Assembly: GCA_029262175.1 (NCBI GenBank)
Contig: JAJCZV010000205.1
Coordinates: forward strand, 43,841 to 107,840
Source: Gemmatimonadota bacterium
GTDB lineage: Bacteria; Gemmatimonadota; Gemmatimonadetes; Palauibacterales; Palauibacteraceae
Direction: 5' to 3'
Length of the DNA stretch: 64,000 bases
Shown: in pieces, positions 8,294-16,904 of the stretch
Numbering within the stretch: the stretch's first letter is position 1
Layout of the letters: every line of letters starts with the position of its first letter
The notes under the pieces: generated by a model
What the model was told of the DNA's origin: nothing
Databases searched by the model: none
Seen by the model: only the letters and a program-made list of their open reading frames with translations
Made by a program: the position numbers and the translations under genes

Positions 8294-8345
8294 AGTTTCG
8301 AACCCGATATAGACGGGGGAACCCAGGCGGCCGCATCCTGATCGG

Positions 8346-9164
8346 ATGTTGATCCGACTCCTCCTCACGGCTGCGGTCCTAGGATACGCGGCCGCCTGGT
8401 TTCTACAGCTCGTCCGTTTCCGCGGTGGCGGGGACCGCGAGCGTTTCCGCTCCGTGGTTTGGGCTTCTGGTGCCGCGGCCTTACACGTCCTCGGGCTCCT
8501 CACGTGCTGGTTTACCTATCGTACGCCACCGTTGGTGGGTTTCGGGCCCGCTGCCGCTACGCTGGCGCTCGCCCTCGTCGGCGGTTTCTTCGTGGCCGCC
8601 CGCAGCTCCGAACGTTGGTCGGCCGGTCTCTTGGTCCTGCCGTTGGTGATCGGGTTGCTGGCGGCGAGCGTTTGGACGGGACTCTCGCCGGCCGAACCCG
8701 CAGGAGCGCTGCGCGGCCCCTGGCTGGTCAGTCACGTTCTCATGGTTCTCGGGGGCTATGCGTCTCTCCTTCTTTCCTCCATCGCGGCCGCCATGTACCT
8801 GCTGCAGTTCCGCGCGCTCAAGAAGAAGGAGTTCGGGAACGTGTTCCGGTTCTTCCCCTCGCTGGAGAGCCTCGACCGGATGAATCGGATCGGCCTAGCC
8901 GTGGGTCTTTCGACGCTCGCCGTGGGATTGCTGGTCGGCTGGAGTCTGACGCTGACGTTCGAACGCGAGTTCTCGCTCACCGATCGCGACGTCGCGTTCG
9001 GTCTCCTCACTTGGACGGCCTATGCCGCGGCCCTCGCCGCACGGGGACTTCCCGAACGCTTCGGTCCGAGGACGGCGGGGGTTTCGATCCTGGCGTTCGT
9101 GGCCAGTGGCACTGGGTTTCTCGTATTCCGCAGTTGGGGTGCGGCCACGGCGTTGTTTCTGTGA
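8346..9164 (+). CDS. HemX/CcsA-like cytochrome c assembly membrane protein
   Basis: An integral membrane protein of 272 residues with about eight hydrophobic helices, of the CcsA/CcmC type. The segment WLVSHVLMVLGGYASLLLSSIAAAMYLLQ matches the core helix with the heme-ligand-type His. This family handles heme in cytochrome c maturation; the form next to hemA is called HemX and in Bacillus lowers the HemA level. The gene overlaps hemA (GTGA). A TATAGA box at 8308 could be its -10 element but I see no good -35. Assembly role versus HemA control cannot be settled from sequence. Confidence 0.85.
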   Translation: MLIRLLLTAAVLGYAAAWFLQLVRFRGGGDRERFRSVVWASGAAALHVLGLLTCWFTYRTPPLVGFGPAAATLALALVGGFFVAARSSERWSAGLLVLPLVIGLLAASVWTGLSPAEPAGALRGPWLVSHVLMVLGGYASLLLSSIAAAMYLLQFRALKKKEFGNVFRFFPSLESLDRMNRIGLAVGLSTLAVGLLVGWSLTLTFEREFSLTDRDVAFGLLTWTAYAAALAARGLPERFGPRTAGVSILAFVASGTGFLVFRSWGAATALFL

Positions 9165-10483
9165 GCCGCGTCGACCGCGTGGGGCCAGGAACAGGCAACG
9201 CGCTCTTGGCGGTGGGGCTCAACCATCGAACGGCACCGATCGAGGTCCGGGAACAGTTCGCTCTCAGCGGCGATCGATTGACCGGGTGGGTCCAGTCCTT
9301 GGTGACCACGGCCGGCGTTGCGGAATGCGTGGTTCTCTCGACGTGCAACCGAACGGAGTGCTACGCGGCGGGCCCGAACCCCGAGGAGCTGGAGCACATC
9401 GTTCGAGAGGCGCTGGTCGGGGAGACCGGCCTCGGGGCGTCTGGCCAGACGTACCTGCGAACGATCAGCGGGTTCGACGTCGTTCGTCACCTGTTCCGGG
9501 TTTCCAGCGGTCTGGATTCCTTGATCATCGGGGAGCCCCAGATCCAGGGACAGGTCAGTACCGCCTACCACCAAGGCCTGTCCCATGGCGTCGGGCCCAT
9601 TCTGCATCGGCTGTTTCAATCGGCCCTGGCCGCCGGCGCGAGAGTTCGCACGACAACGGCGATCGCACGAGGCACGACCTCGATCCCGTCGGCTGCGGTC
9701 AGTTTGGCAAGAAAGGTCTTCGGGTCGCTGGAGGATCGGACCGCTCTCGTCCTTGGCACCGGCGAGATGGGGCAACTCACCGGGAGATGTCTGCGGACGG
9801 AAGGCATCCACCGGTTGTACGTGGCGAGTCGCAATCCGGCGCGCGCCGAGCGCGTGGGTCGCTCGATCGACGCGATCGCGCTCGAACGAAGCACGGCGCT
9901 CCATCGGCTTGCCGAGGTCGACTTGCTCGTTACCTGTACCGACTCGGACGCCGCGTTCGTGACCCTCGAACAGGCCAAGAGTCGGCCCTCGAGCGCAGGC
10001 CCCCTCGTCGTGCTCGACATCGCGTTACCACGAAACGTAGACGCACGAGCCGCAGAGCTCCCGGGCGTATTCCTCTACAACATCGACGATCTACAGCGTG
10101 TGGTGGACCAGGCTCGCGAAGCCCGGGTCGGCGAGCAGGAGGGTGCGGAGGCCATCGTCGACCGACATGCAAACCGCTACTGGAGCTGGTACCGCAGCCG
10201 CATCGCCGCCCCCGGTATCCGGACGCTGCGCGAGACCGCTCAGGAGATCGTGGCGGACGCGCTCGCACAGGGTCGGCCCGGCCCCAGGGATGTGGATGAA
10301 GAAGAGCGCATACGGCTGGCCACGCGGGGCGCGCTCAACAAAGTGCTGCACGCTCCGACCCAAGCGATGCGCTGGGTCGCCGAACGCTCTGAGGGTGAGG
10401 CGTGTCTACGGGATCTAGAGCCGCTGCTAAAACGGGCCGTGTCCGAGTCGGGTCGCGGGATCGCCGACGGAGGTCTAGGGTAG
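9161..10483 (+). CDS. hemA: Glutamyl-tRNA reductase
   Basis: HemA reduces glutamyl-tRNA to glutamate-1-semialdehyde, the first committed step of C5 tetrapyrrole synthesis; hemL at 39682 does the next step. The 440-residue product has GLNHRTAPIEVREQ at the start, the catalytic Cys in VVLSTCNRTECY and the motif GLDSLIIGEPQIQGQV. A Rossmann loop (GTGEMGQLTG) follows, and then a C-terminal dimerisation helix. GTG 9161 gives a GTGA overlap with hemX. The frame is open far upstream across hemX, but that stretch is not coding in this frame. Confidence 0.96.
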   Translation: MSRVDRVGPGTGNALLAVGLNHRTAPIEVREQFALSGDRLTGWVQSLVTTAGVAECVVLSTCNRTECYAAGPNPEELEHIVREALVGETGLGASGQTYLRTISGFDVVRHLFRVSSGLDSLIIGEPQIQGQVSTAYHQGLSHGVGPILHRLFQSALAAGARVRTTTAIARGTTSIPSAAVSLARKVFGSLEDRTALVLGTGEMGQLTGRCLRTEGIHRLYVASRNPARAERVGRSIDAIALERSTALHRLAEVDLLVTCTDSDAAFVTLEQAKSRPSSAGPLVVLDIALPRNVDARAAELPGVFLYNIDDLQRVVDQAREARVGEQEGAEAIVDRHANRYWSWYRSRIAAPGIRTLRETAQEIVADALAQGRPGPRDVDEEERIRLATRGALNKVLHAPTQAMRWVAERSEGEACLRDLEPLLKRAVSESGRGIADGGLG

Positions 10484-10484
10484 G

Positions 10485-10496
10485 GAATCGCGATTC
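10485..10496 (+). repeat. 12-bp palindrome after hemA
   Basis: GAATCGCGATTC is a perfect palindrome that starts directly after the hemA stop codon and lies 62 bp before the epimerase start. It could be a small operator for the epimerase-tol cluster or chance. Confidence 0.25.
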
Positions 10497-10557
10497 TGGT
10501 CGTCGGTAGACGGCCGCCTGAGTCGAATGGGTGGGGACGTGGATCGAGGAGGAGCGA

Positions 10558-11505
10558 ATGAGCCCTGGTAAGGTGCTCGTGACGGGTGGGGCAGGCTTCA
10601 TCGGGTCGCATGTTTGTGAAGCTTACTTGGCGGATGGGTGGGAAGTGACCGCGCTCGACAATCTGAGCACGGGTCGCAAAGAAAACCTTCCTCCTGACGT
10701 CCGATTCATCGAATTGGATATCAGAGACGACGGGATTCGAGAGGTGTTCAAAGACGGCAAGTTCGATGTCGTCAATCACCACGCCGCGCAGATCGATGTG
10801 CGCACATCCGTGGACAAACCCAGATACGACGCCTCGATCAACATCGACGGCGTGCTCAACTTGGTGGAGTCTTCGATCGAGTTCGGCTTGAGTCGATTCG
10901 TGTTTATTTCGTCGGGCGGCGTCGTCTATGGCGAGCCCACAAACTTGCCGGTGCCGAGGACGGCTCCGAAAGGGCCGCTTTCGCCGTATGGAGTCAGCAA
11001 GCTGACTTCGGAGTACTACTTACAGGCGTTCAGGAAACTGCATGGGCTCGAGTACGTGGCACTTCGATATTCCAATGTGTTCGGGCCTCGCCAGGATCCG
11101 CACGGCGAAGCCGGCGTGGTGGCCATCTTCTCGCAACGAATTCGCGATGGGCAAACGCTTTCTGTGTTCGGCGACGGGAAGCAGACACGCGACTATGTGT
11201 TCGTCAAAGACGTCGCGGCTGCGAACGTGCTCGTGACGCACGCGGACCTTCCCGAGCCGGAGGGGCTCGACGACGTGGCGTTCAATGTGGGGATGGGGAT
11301 CGAAACGAGCGTAAACGAGTTGGCGGCCGCCCTGATCGGCGTGGCCGGGATCGAGACGGAGATCAAACGCGAACCTGCGCGACCCGGCGAGCTATTCCGT
11401 AACTCGCTCGACTGCAAGGAAACGCGGGCGCTCGGATGGGGTCCAGCCTACACGCTCGAGACGGGGCTGGCGGAGACCTACGAGTTCATCGCGGGTCAGC
11501 GGTGA
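10558..11505 (+). CDS. NAD-dependent sugar epimerase (GalE-like)
   Basis: An extended short-chain dehydrogenase of 315 residues that most likely epimerises a nucleotide sugar. It has the NAD-binding loop VTGGAGFIGSH near the N-terminus, Asp in LDNLSTGRKENL for ribose binding and the catalytic Ser plus YxxxK in SSGGVVYGEPT and PYGVSKLTSEYY. RYSNVFGPRQDP completes the family pattern. ATG 10558 follows GAGGAGGAG. Its last bases overlap tolQ (GTGA), so it may be co-transcribed with the Tol genes. The exact substrate (UDP-glucose, UDP-GlcNAc or another) cannot be read from sequence. Confidence 0.88.
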   Translation: MSPGKVLVTGGAGFIGSHVCEAYLADGWEVTALDNLSTGRKENLPPDVRFIELDIRDDGIREVFKDGKFDVVNHHAAQIDVRTSVDKPRYDASINIDGVLNLVESSIEFGLSRFVFISSGGVVYGEPTNLPVPRTAPKGPLSPYGVSKLTSEYYLQAFRKLHGLEYVALRYSNVFGPRQDPHGEAGVVAIFSQRIRDGQTLSVFGDGKQTRDYVFVKDVAAANVLVTHADLPEPEGLDDVAFNVGMGIETSVNELAAALIGVAGIETEIKREPARPGELFRNSLDCKETRALGWGPAYTLETGLAETYEFIAGQR

Positions 11506-12239
11506 GTGCGGCGGCGACCGGCCTAATCTCGGCCGCGATCCAAGTGCAGAACCGGATCATCGACTCGCCGCTCGACATGGTGTGGGGCGCCAGTATCTCG
11601 ACCAAGATCATCTTGGTCGTTCTCGCTGCGAGCTCGCTCGCCTCGTGGATCCTGATCTTCTGGAAGTGGCGCGAACTCCGAGCCGTAAACGGACGCGCGG
11701 ACCGATTCGTGTATGCGATGGAAGGTGCGCGTGGTTTGATCGATCTCCACCACGCGCTCCTCCGACTCGAGGATTCTCCTTTCACCCGCGTGTTTCGAGA
11801 AGGCGTCTCCTTTTTCTCGGAGCTACGCCCTGGCGCGCTGGAAGGAGCGAAGGACCAACCCGGGTTGACTCCCACTCAGCTCGAAGCGCTCTGGCTCGTG
11901 CTCGAGAAGAACCTGTCGCAGGAGCGCGATGAACTCGCGCACGGGATGCAGTGGCTCGCGATCATCGGCTCGGTGAGCCCGCTTCTGGGACTCATGGGCA
12001 CGGTCGTCGGGATCATGAACTCGTTTATCGGGATCACCTCTCAAGGCTCGGCCAACATTGCTGCGGTCGCGCCAGGGATCGCGGAAGCGTTGACGACGAC
12101 CGTCGCGGGTCTGGCCGTCGCGATCCCTGCGGTGATCGCATACAACCACTATGCGGCGCGGTTACGTCTCTTTGTCGGAGAACTCGAAGGGTTCGCGAGC
12201 GAGTTTATCGGGACGCTGGCGAGAGAGGGTCGGCTATGA
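11502..12239 (+). CDS. tolQ: Tol-Pal system proton channel TolQ (ExbB family)
   Basis: An inner-membrane MotA/TolQ/ExbB proton channel subunit of 245 residues. It has three membrane helices: one near residues 28-48, then a cytoplasmic domain, then two close helices in the second half. Those carry the family signatures AIIGSVSPLLGLMGTVVGIMN and TTVAGLAVAIPAVIAYN. Together with the next gene it should turn proton flow into movement of the TonB/TolA-like protein. GTG 11502 overlaps the epimerase stop. TolQ rather than ExbB is inferred from tolB and pal downstream. Confidence 0.92.
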   Translation: MSAAATGLISAAIQVQNRIIDSPLDMVWGASISTKIILVVLAASSLASWILIFWKWRELRAVNGRADRFVYAMEGARGLIDLHHALLRLEDSPFTRVFREGVSFFSELRPGALEGAKDQPGLTPTQLEALWLVLEKNLSQERDELAHGMQWLAIIGSVSPLLGLMGTVVGIMNSFIGITSQGSANIAAVAPGIAEALTTTVAGLAVAIPAVIAYNHYAARLRLFVGELEGFASEFIGTLAREGRL

Positions 12240-12261
12240 GTCGTCTAGCTGGAGCTTCCCA

Positions 12262-12687
12262 ATGAGGCGACGGTTTACCACCGAGGACGATGGGATCGCG
12301 GTCGTGGCGGAGATCAACGTCACCAGTCTCGTCGACGTCGCGTTCACGCTCCTCGTGATCTTCATGATCACTGCGCCGATCCTTCAGGGCGGCATCGAGA
12401 TCCAGGTTCCCGAAGCGGCGACGGGCCCTCTGAGCTCGGCGGACGCCCTTGTCGTGTCGATCGACGACGACGAGCAAATCTACCTCGATGATGTGCCCGT
12501 GACGTACGAAGAGTTCGATGGGTCGATCGATCAGATATTGAGCCGGCAGGAGTCGGCCGAAGTTTTCCTCAGGGCAGACCAGGACCTTCGGCTCGGGGTC
12601 GCGGTACGAGTAATGGGAAGACTTACGGAAGCGGGAGCGACTGCCGTGAACATCATCGCAAATACAGAGACGCGCCGCCGTCCGTGA
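12262..12687 (+). CDS. tolR: Tol-Pal system protein TolR (ExbD family)
   Basis: A 141-residue ExbD/TolR protein: a short cytoplasmic start, one membrane helix with the proton-binding Asp (SLVDVAFTLLVIFMITAPI) and a periplasmic domain whose pattern (IQVPEAATGP, LVVSIDDDEQIYLDD, VFLRADQDL) matches the family. It pairs with TolQ to form the ion-driven stator. A GGAG at 12251-12254 precedes ATG 12262. The stop overlaps the next start (GTGA). Confidence 0.93.
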   Translation: MRRRFTTEDDGIAVVAEINVTSLVDVAFTLLVIFMITAPILQGGIEIQVPEAATGPLSSADALVVSIDDDEQIYLDDVPVTYEEFDGSIDQILSRQESAEVFLRADQDLRLGVAVRVMGRLTEAGATAVNIIANTETRRRP

Positions 12688-13403
12688 GTGGGCAGCCGGT
12701 CGACTCTGATGTGACCCTATCGCCGCCGGCAGGTCGGAGGGGGCGTCGTTGGGAACGGGCCGAGCGTCCGCCTCGACAGGCGGTGTTGGGCTCGTTGGGT
12801 CTGCACGTCGTGTTTATCACGCTTGCCGTGTTCACGACTACGGCCCCCAGCCCGCCGCCTCCTCAGACCGTGCGCGTGCGCATGGTCGCGTCGGCACCGC
12901 AGGATGCTCCGGTGCGCGTCGACCCGACCCCGCCGGAGGTCGCGGAGGAAGAGTTCCGACCGCCGCCCCCCGAACCGACGCCGGACCCGCAGCCGCAGAC
13001 CGAGACGCCAACGGTAGAAGCCGAGGTCGTGGTCGAGCGGGAGCCCGAGCCCGAGCCCGCGCGCACCGAGGAGATCGGGGAGGAAGCCGTCAACGTTCAG
13101 ATCGATGGCGCAAACTCGTTGTTTCCCGAGTATAACGCCAACATCATTCGACAAGTCGAGCGCTATTGGCGACCGCCGGCCGGCGCGCGCGAGCAACGGG
13201 CCGAGATTCAGTTCGTGATCCACCGCGACGGTACAGTGTCCGACATCGAGTGGGTAGCAAAATCGGGGAGTTCGACGTTCGATCTCCTGTGCCAGGGCGC
13301 GGTCGAATCGGCCGGCCGAAGCAGGGCGTTCGGTCCTCTTCCGGATGCATTTCCAGGGGATCGAATGGTCGTCAATTTTTACTTTGATCCAAGTCGACGC
13401 TAA
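12684..13403 (+). CDS. TonB/TolA-like energy transducer
   Basis: A 239-residue periplasm-spanning protein in the TolA position. After a basic cytoplasmic start there is one membrane helix (about 32-50). A Pro/Glu-rich linker (about 52-128, with PPPEPTP and EPEPEP runs) follows, and then a C-terminal TonB-type domain (NIIRQVERYWRPPAG, VIHRDGTVSDIEWV, NFYFDPSRR). It should link TolQR to TolB and Pal and help pull in the outer membrane at division. The linker is Pro-rich like TonB rather than Ala/Lys-helical like enterobacterial TolA, so it could also energise TonB-dependent receptors such as the one at 42.6 kb. Confidence 0.88.
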   Translation: MSGQPVDSDVTLSPPAGRRGRRWERAERPPRQAVLGSLGLHVVFITLAVFTTTAPSPPPPQTVRVRMVASAPQDAPVRVDPTPPEVAEEEFRPPPPEPTPDPQPQTETPTVEAEVVVEREPEPEPARTEEIGEEAVNVQIDGANSLFPEYNANIIRQVERYWRPPAGAREQRAEIQFVIHRDGTVSDIEWVAKSGSSTFDLLCQGAVESAGRSRAFGPLPDAFPGDRMVVNFYFDPSRR

Positions 13404-13443
13404 CGCGGACATTACATCTGAGTGGAGGGCGGCACTTTTGCGG

Positions 13444-14769
13444 ATGACGATGATGGGGAAGAGTCGGGGGAGCGCGAGATCGATCGGGGCCGTCCTGGGG
13501 CTGCTTGCGGTACCGGCTCTGGGACACGCGCAGGAGTCCGCCGGAGGCGTGCGATTGGGCATCTCGTATGAGCCGGGGTACGTCCCCGCGCTCGTCGTCG
13601 CCCCCGTCGCATCCGGAGCGGGGCTCGAGGCGATTGCCGATGCAGCCGGCACGATTCTCGAGACCGACCTCGATTTCTCCGACCGGTTCGACATCATCGC
13701 GCTCCCGGACACGTTCCCTTCGAACGGCCCTCCGAACTACGCGCTTTGGAATCAGCTGGGCGCCGTGTGGCTGGTCACCGCCGACATCTCCGGTTCCGCG
13801 ACGTCGCCCATCCTGCGCGTGAGTCTGCACGACACCGTGTATGGACAGCTCAAGAACGTCCAGGCCTTCAGCCTGCCCCAACTCACGGCCGATGGGTTTC
13901 GGATGGCGATTCATCGCGCGTCCGATCAAATCGTTTCATGGGCCACCGATGGGCAGCGAGGAATCGCCGCCACGCGCATCGCCTTCCGCCGACGTGGCGG
14001 GGACGGAACCTCGGCGCTTTTCGTCGTCGACAGCGATGGCGAGAACCTGCGCCGGATTCCCACCGGAGGGCAGAGCGTCTACTCGCCGGCGTTCTCACCC
14101 GATGGTTCCCGTATCGCGTACACGACCCAGAACGAGTCCGGAACGTTCTCTTTGCTGGAGACCAACCTGATTACCGAGAGTCGTCGGACGATCTCTACCA
14201 GCGAGCTCATCCAGACGCCGGCGTACACACCCGATGGCCGGCTCGGCTACGCCGAGATCTCCGGTGACGGCGTCGAGGTGTTCCTCGAAGGGACCGGTAG
14301 GCTCACCGACACGCGTGGGGATGCGCTCAACCCGACCTTCTCGCCGGACGGTCGACGATTCGCCTTCGAAGCGGATCCGACCAACCAGCCTCAGGTCTAT
14401 GTCCAGGATGTCTCGGGCGGATCTCCCCGACGCATCAGCGTGTATGTACGACGAGAACGCACCAATGCGGTGGGCCCCGATTGGTCGCCGAGCGGCGATC
14501 GCATCGCGTATGCCGCGATCAGCGGTAGCGGGTTCCAGGTGTTTACCGTGAATCCCGACGGAACGGACAGACGGATGTTGACCTCGCGGGGCGAGAGCGA
14601 GGCGCCGAGCTGGGCTCCCGATGGGCGCCATCTGGTGTTCTCTTCGGCGGATTCACAAGGCCATGCGCTATGGATCTTGGATACGGTGACCGGTCGAAGT
14701 CGGGTCCTGACGTCGAGCAGACAAGACGAGCTTCCGGACTGGTCTCCAGCCCTGCCGACGGGGTCCTAG
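13444..14769 (+). CDS. tolB: Tol-Pal system beta-propeller protein TolB
   Basis: Periplasmic TolB, 441 residues. A signal peptide ends near VPALGHAQES. An N-terminal domain (LETDLDFSDRFDIIALP) is followed by a beta-propeller built of repeats such as SPAFSPDGSRIAYT, NPTFSPDGRRFAFEAD and GPDWSPSGDRIAYAA. TolB binds Pal and is released when the TolA-like protein engages. ATG 13444 gives a normal signal peptide; the frame is open further upstream inside the previous gene. A 195-bp gap separates it from pal. Confidence 0.94.
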   Translation: MTMMGKSRGSARSIGAVLGLLAVPALGHAQESAGGVRLGISYEPGYVPALVVAPVASGAGLEAIADAAGTILETDLDFSDRFDIIALPDTFPSNGPPNYALWNQLGAVWLVTADISGSATSPILRVSLHDTVYGQLKNVQAFSLPQLTADGFRMAIHRASDQIVSWATDGQRGIAATRIAFRRRGGDGTSALFVVDSDGENLRRIPTGGQSVYSPAFSPDGSRIAYTTQNESGTFSLLETNLITESRRTISTSELIQTPAYTPDGRLGYAEISGDGVEVFLEGTGRLTDTRGDALNPTFSPDGRRFAFEADPTNQPQVYVQDVSGGSPRRISVYVRRERTNAVGPDWSPSGDRIAYAAISGSGFQVFTVNPDGTDRRMLTSRGESEAPSWAPDGRHLVFSSADSQGHALWILDTVTGRSRVLTSSRQDELPDWSPALPTGS

Positions 14770-14776
14770 GGCGGGC

Positions 14777-14838
14777 CAAGCGATGGGCTGCAACGGACGG
14801 GGTGGAGAGCGGCTATCTGCTTGGGGTCGCATCGCTTG
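14777..14838 (+). repeat. Long inverted repeat in the tolB-pal gap
   Basis: CAAGCGATG (14777-14785) and CATCGCTTG (14830-14838) are a perfect 9-bp inverted pair with a 44-nt loop, starting 8 bp after the tolB stop. There is no T-tract. It may attenuate read-through from tolB to pal. The rest of the gap (to 14964) shows only AAGGAG before pal. Confidence 0.35.
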
Positions 14839-14964
14839 CGGCGGACACGCAACAACGTAGGTTTAAGGGTGTGGTGGAACGGGACTGGGTGGTGCCCCTT
14901 TCTTGGTTGGTTTCCAATCTTTTAGCCAGGCATCGTCCTGCGATTTGCCAACAAGGAGACTCCG

Positions 14965-15612
14965 ATGCAGCGTAGCCACAAATGGGCTGCGGTTCTTGTC
15001 ATCCCTCTACTTGCAGTCGCATGTAGCGGAAACCCTGAACCAGTGCCGGTGCAAGCCGAGCCAGCGCCGATGGCGCCGCCTCCGCCGCCGGATGACAGTG
15101 CGGAGCGAGAAGCCGCCGCGAGTCGCATCTGCGATCGAGCCAGCGCGGCGATCCAATCGGGCGACTATTCGACGGCAAGGGAGCTTCTTCAGCAGGTCCT
15201 GCGAGACTATCCGGGGACCACGTGTGCTGCGTCGGCGCCGGATCAGATCGCCCGGGCCGAAGCGCTCGAGGCCCTGACGGCTCGGATCCATTTCGAGTTC
15301 AATCTCGCGTCGATTTCGGATCAGGCCGCTGCGATTTTGCAGCGCAAAGCCGAAGTCTTGCGAGCTTACGGGGACGTGCAGCTTACCATCGAGGGCCACG
15401 CCGACGAGCGGGGGTCTCTCGAGTACAACCAAGCCTTAGGCATGCGTCGCGCCCGAGCCGCGCTCCAGTACCTGACCAGCCTCGGTCTGGATGCGTCGCG
15501 GTTTCGAGTCGTGACCTTCGGAGAGGAGCGCCCGCTAGCCAGGGGGAGCACCGAAGGCGCGTGGCGTCAGAATCGACGAAGTGAGTTTGTCATCGCGGCA
15601 GGAGAGATCTAA
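14965..15612 (+). CDS. pal: Peptidoglycan-associated lipoprotein Pal
   Basis: Pal is an outer-membrane lipoprotein that holds peptidoglycan through an OmpA-like domain. The 215-residue protein has a signal ending LLAVAC (Cys20) and a short Pro-rich tether. The C-terminal OmpA domain carries the peptidoglycan-binding residues (IEGHADERGSLEYNQALGMRRA, then FGEERPLA and RRSEFVI). Between tether and OmpA domain there is an unusual helical segment (about residues 48-105: ICDRASAAIQSGDYSTAREL and following) that reads like a TPR pair, which makes it longer than the usual 170 residues. AAGGAG precedes ATG 14965. It shares TAATG with cpoB. Confidence 0.94.
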   Translation: MQRSHKWAAVLVIPLLAVACSGNPEPVPVQAEPAPMAPPPPPDDSAEREAAASRICDRASAAIQSGDYSTARELLQQVLRDYPGTTCAASAPDQIARAEALEALTARIHFEFNLASISDQAAAILQRKAEVLRAYGDVQLTIEGHADERGSLEYNQALGMRRARAALQYLTSLGLDASRFRVVTFGEERPLARGSTEGAWRQNRRSEFVIAAGEI

Positions 15613-16364
15613 TGCGAACGCCGGCGGTCGTAATGTTGTTGAGCGTTGCGGCCGCCGGCTGCGCGTCAAAAGCCGACGTCGAGGTGTTGGGCGACTCGGT
15701 GCGATCGGACATGGAGGAGATTCGGGCGGGTCAAGCTCAGCTCCTGAATCAAGTTCGAGGAGGGCTCGATAGTCTCGATGCCGCCGGTTTGCGGCGCGAG
15801 ACAACGGGGCGCGGCGAGTTCGAGCGGCGCGTCGCGCGGCTTGAAGACGCTATGGAGGAGCTTCTCGAGATCGCGAGCCAGAACAACCAACTGCTCAATG
15901 ATCTGTACCAAAACCGGACAGCTTCGGCTGGGAACCCCGGTCGGTCCCAGCCGATGGACACCGGTAGAATCCAGAGCCTGGGGCAAGACGAACCTTCGCA
16001 GTTCTACGGCCTCGCCCTCGAGCAGTTCACGCTCGGGAACTACGAGACGGCTCGGGGGGCATTTCGGAACTTCCTCACCGAGCACGGAAGCCATGATCTG
16101 GCCCCGGACGCCCAGTACTACATCGCGCGGACCTACGAGGACGCCAACGACGTGGGCAACGCGCTTGCCGAGTTCCAACGGGTGACCGAGCTCTATCCGA
16201 ATTCCAACCGGGCCGCTGCGGCTTTGTACCGGCGCGGTCTGCTCGAAGTGGCGCGCGGGAACACCGCGATCGCCCGCCGGCTATTTACTCAGGTGGAAGC
16301 TGGCTACGCCAATAGTCCTGAAGCGCCCCTCGCTCGTCAGGAGCTTGCGAAGCTCGGGAACTGA
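15612..16364 (+). CDS. cpoB: Cell division coordinator CpoB (YbgF)
   Basis: CpoB (YbgF) joins the Tol-Pal system to septal peptidoglycan synthesis. The 250-residue protein has a lipobox (AAAGC, Cys17), so it is probably a lipoprotein here. A coiled-coil region (about 25-105) is followed by three TPR units beginning FYGLALEQFTLGNYETARGAF, then DAQYYIARTYEDANDVGNAL and AAALYRRGLLEVARGN. Its start shares bases with the pal stop, so the two are translated together. It closes the Tol-Pal cluster. Confidence 0.92.
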   Translation: MRTPAVVMLLSVAAAGCASKADVEVLGDSVRSDMEEIRAGQAQLLNQVRGGLDSLDAAGLRRETTGRGEFERRVARLEDAMEELLEIASQNNQLLNDLYQNRTASAGNPGRSQPMDTGRIQSLGQDEPSQFYGLALEQFTLGNYETARGAFRNFLTEHGSHDLAPDAQYYIARTYEDANDVGNALAEFQRVTELYPNSNRAAAALYRRGLLEVARGNTAIARRLFTQVEAGYANSPEAPLARQELAKLGN

Positions 16365-16400
16365 TCGGTGCGGCACGCCCCAGGTCTGAGGTAGGACACC

Positions 16401-16904
16401 GTGCAGTGCCCGAGTTGCGCCCACCCGGAGGACCGCGTCGTCGACTCTCGAACGAGTCGAGGCGGTAGGGCCACCCGACGCCGACGTGAATGCCTCGGGT
16501 GTGGCCACCGCTTCACGACCTACGAGCAGATCGAGGAAGAGCCCCTCCTCGTCCAGAAGAAGGGCGGCGGCACAGAGCCCTACGATCGCTCCAAACTCAT
16601 GGCCTCCATCCGGATCGCCTGCGCCAAGCGCCCCGTCTCGAACTCCGAAATCGAAGCGTTAGTAGATGGGGTCGAGGGGCAGCTCGCCGAGACCGATCTG
16701 AGCGAGGTCCACAGCCTCGAATTGGGCGAGCTCATCATGGAGCGGCTGCGCACCCTGGACCAGGTAGCGTACGTTCGGTTCGCCAGCGTCTATCGAAACT
16801 TTCAGGATACGACGGAGTTCATGGAGGAAGTGACGGAATTGGTCCGCCGCGCGCGTTACAACGCGGTCGGGCAGGTTGAATTGTTTGGGGCCAATGGAGA
16901 CTAA
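16401..16904 (+). CDS. nrdR: Transcriptional repressor NrdR
   Basis: NrdR senses ATP/dATP and represses ribonucleotide reductase genes. The 167-residue product has a zinc ribbon (CPSCAHPEDRVVDSR, then CLGCGHRFTTYE), followed by an ATP-cone (VQKKGGGTEPYDRSKL, RIACAKRPVS) and the typical end with YVRFASVYRNFQD. It starts with GTG 16401 (reads M-Q-C-P). No nrd gene is in the window. It overlaps tatC by 11 bp. Confidence 0.95.
   Translation: MQCPSCAHPEDRVVDSRTSRGGRATRRRRECLGCGHRFTTYEQIEEEPLLVQKKGGGTEPYDRSKLMASIRIACAKRPVSNSEIEALVDGVEGQLAETDLSEVHSLELGELIMERLRTLDQVAYVRFASVYRNFQDTTEFMEEVTELVRRARYNAVGQVELFGANGD

Noticed and set aside
8459..9160. In-frame extension of hemA upstream across hemX
   Set aside because: The stretch is Arg/Gly-rich out-of-frame reading of hemX; HemA homologs start at the GTG at 9161.
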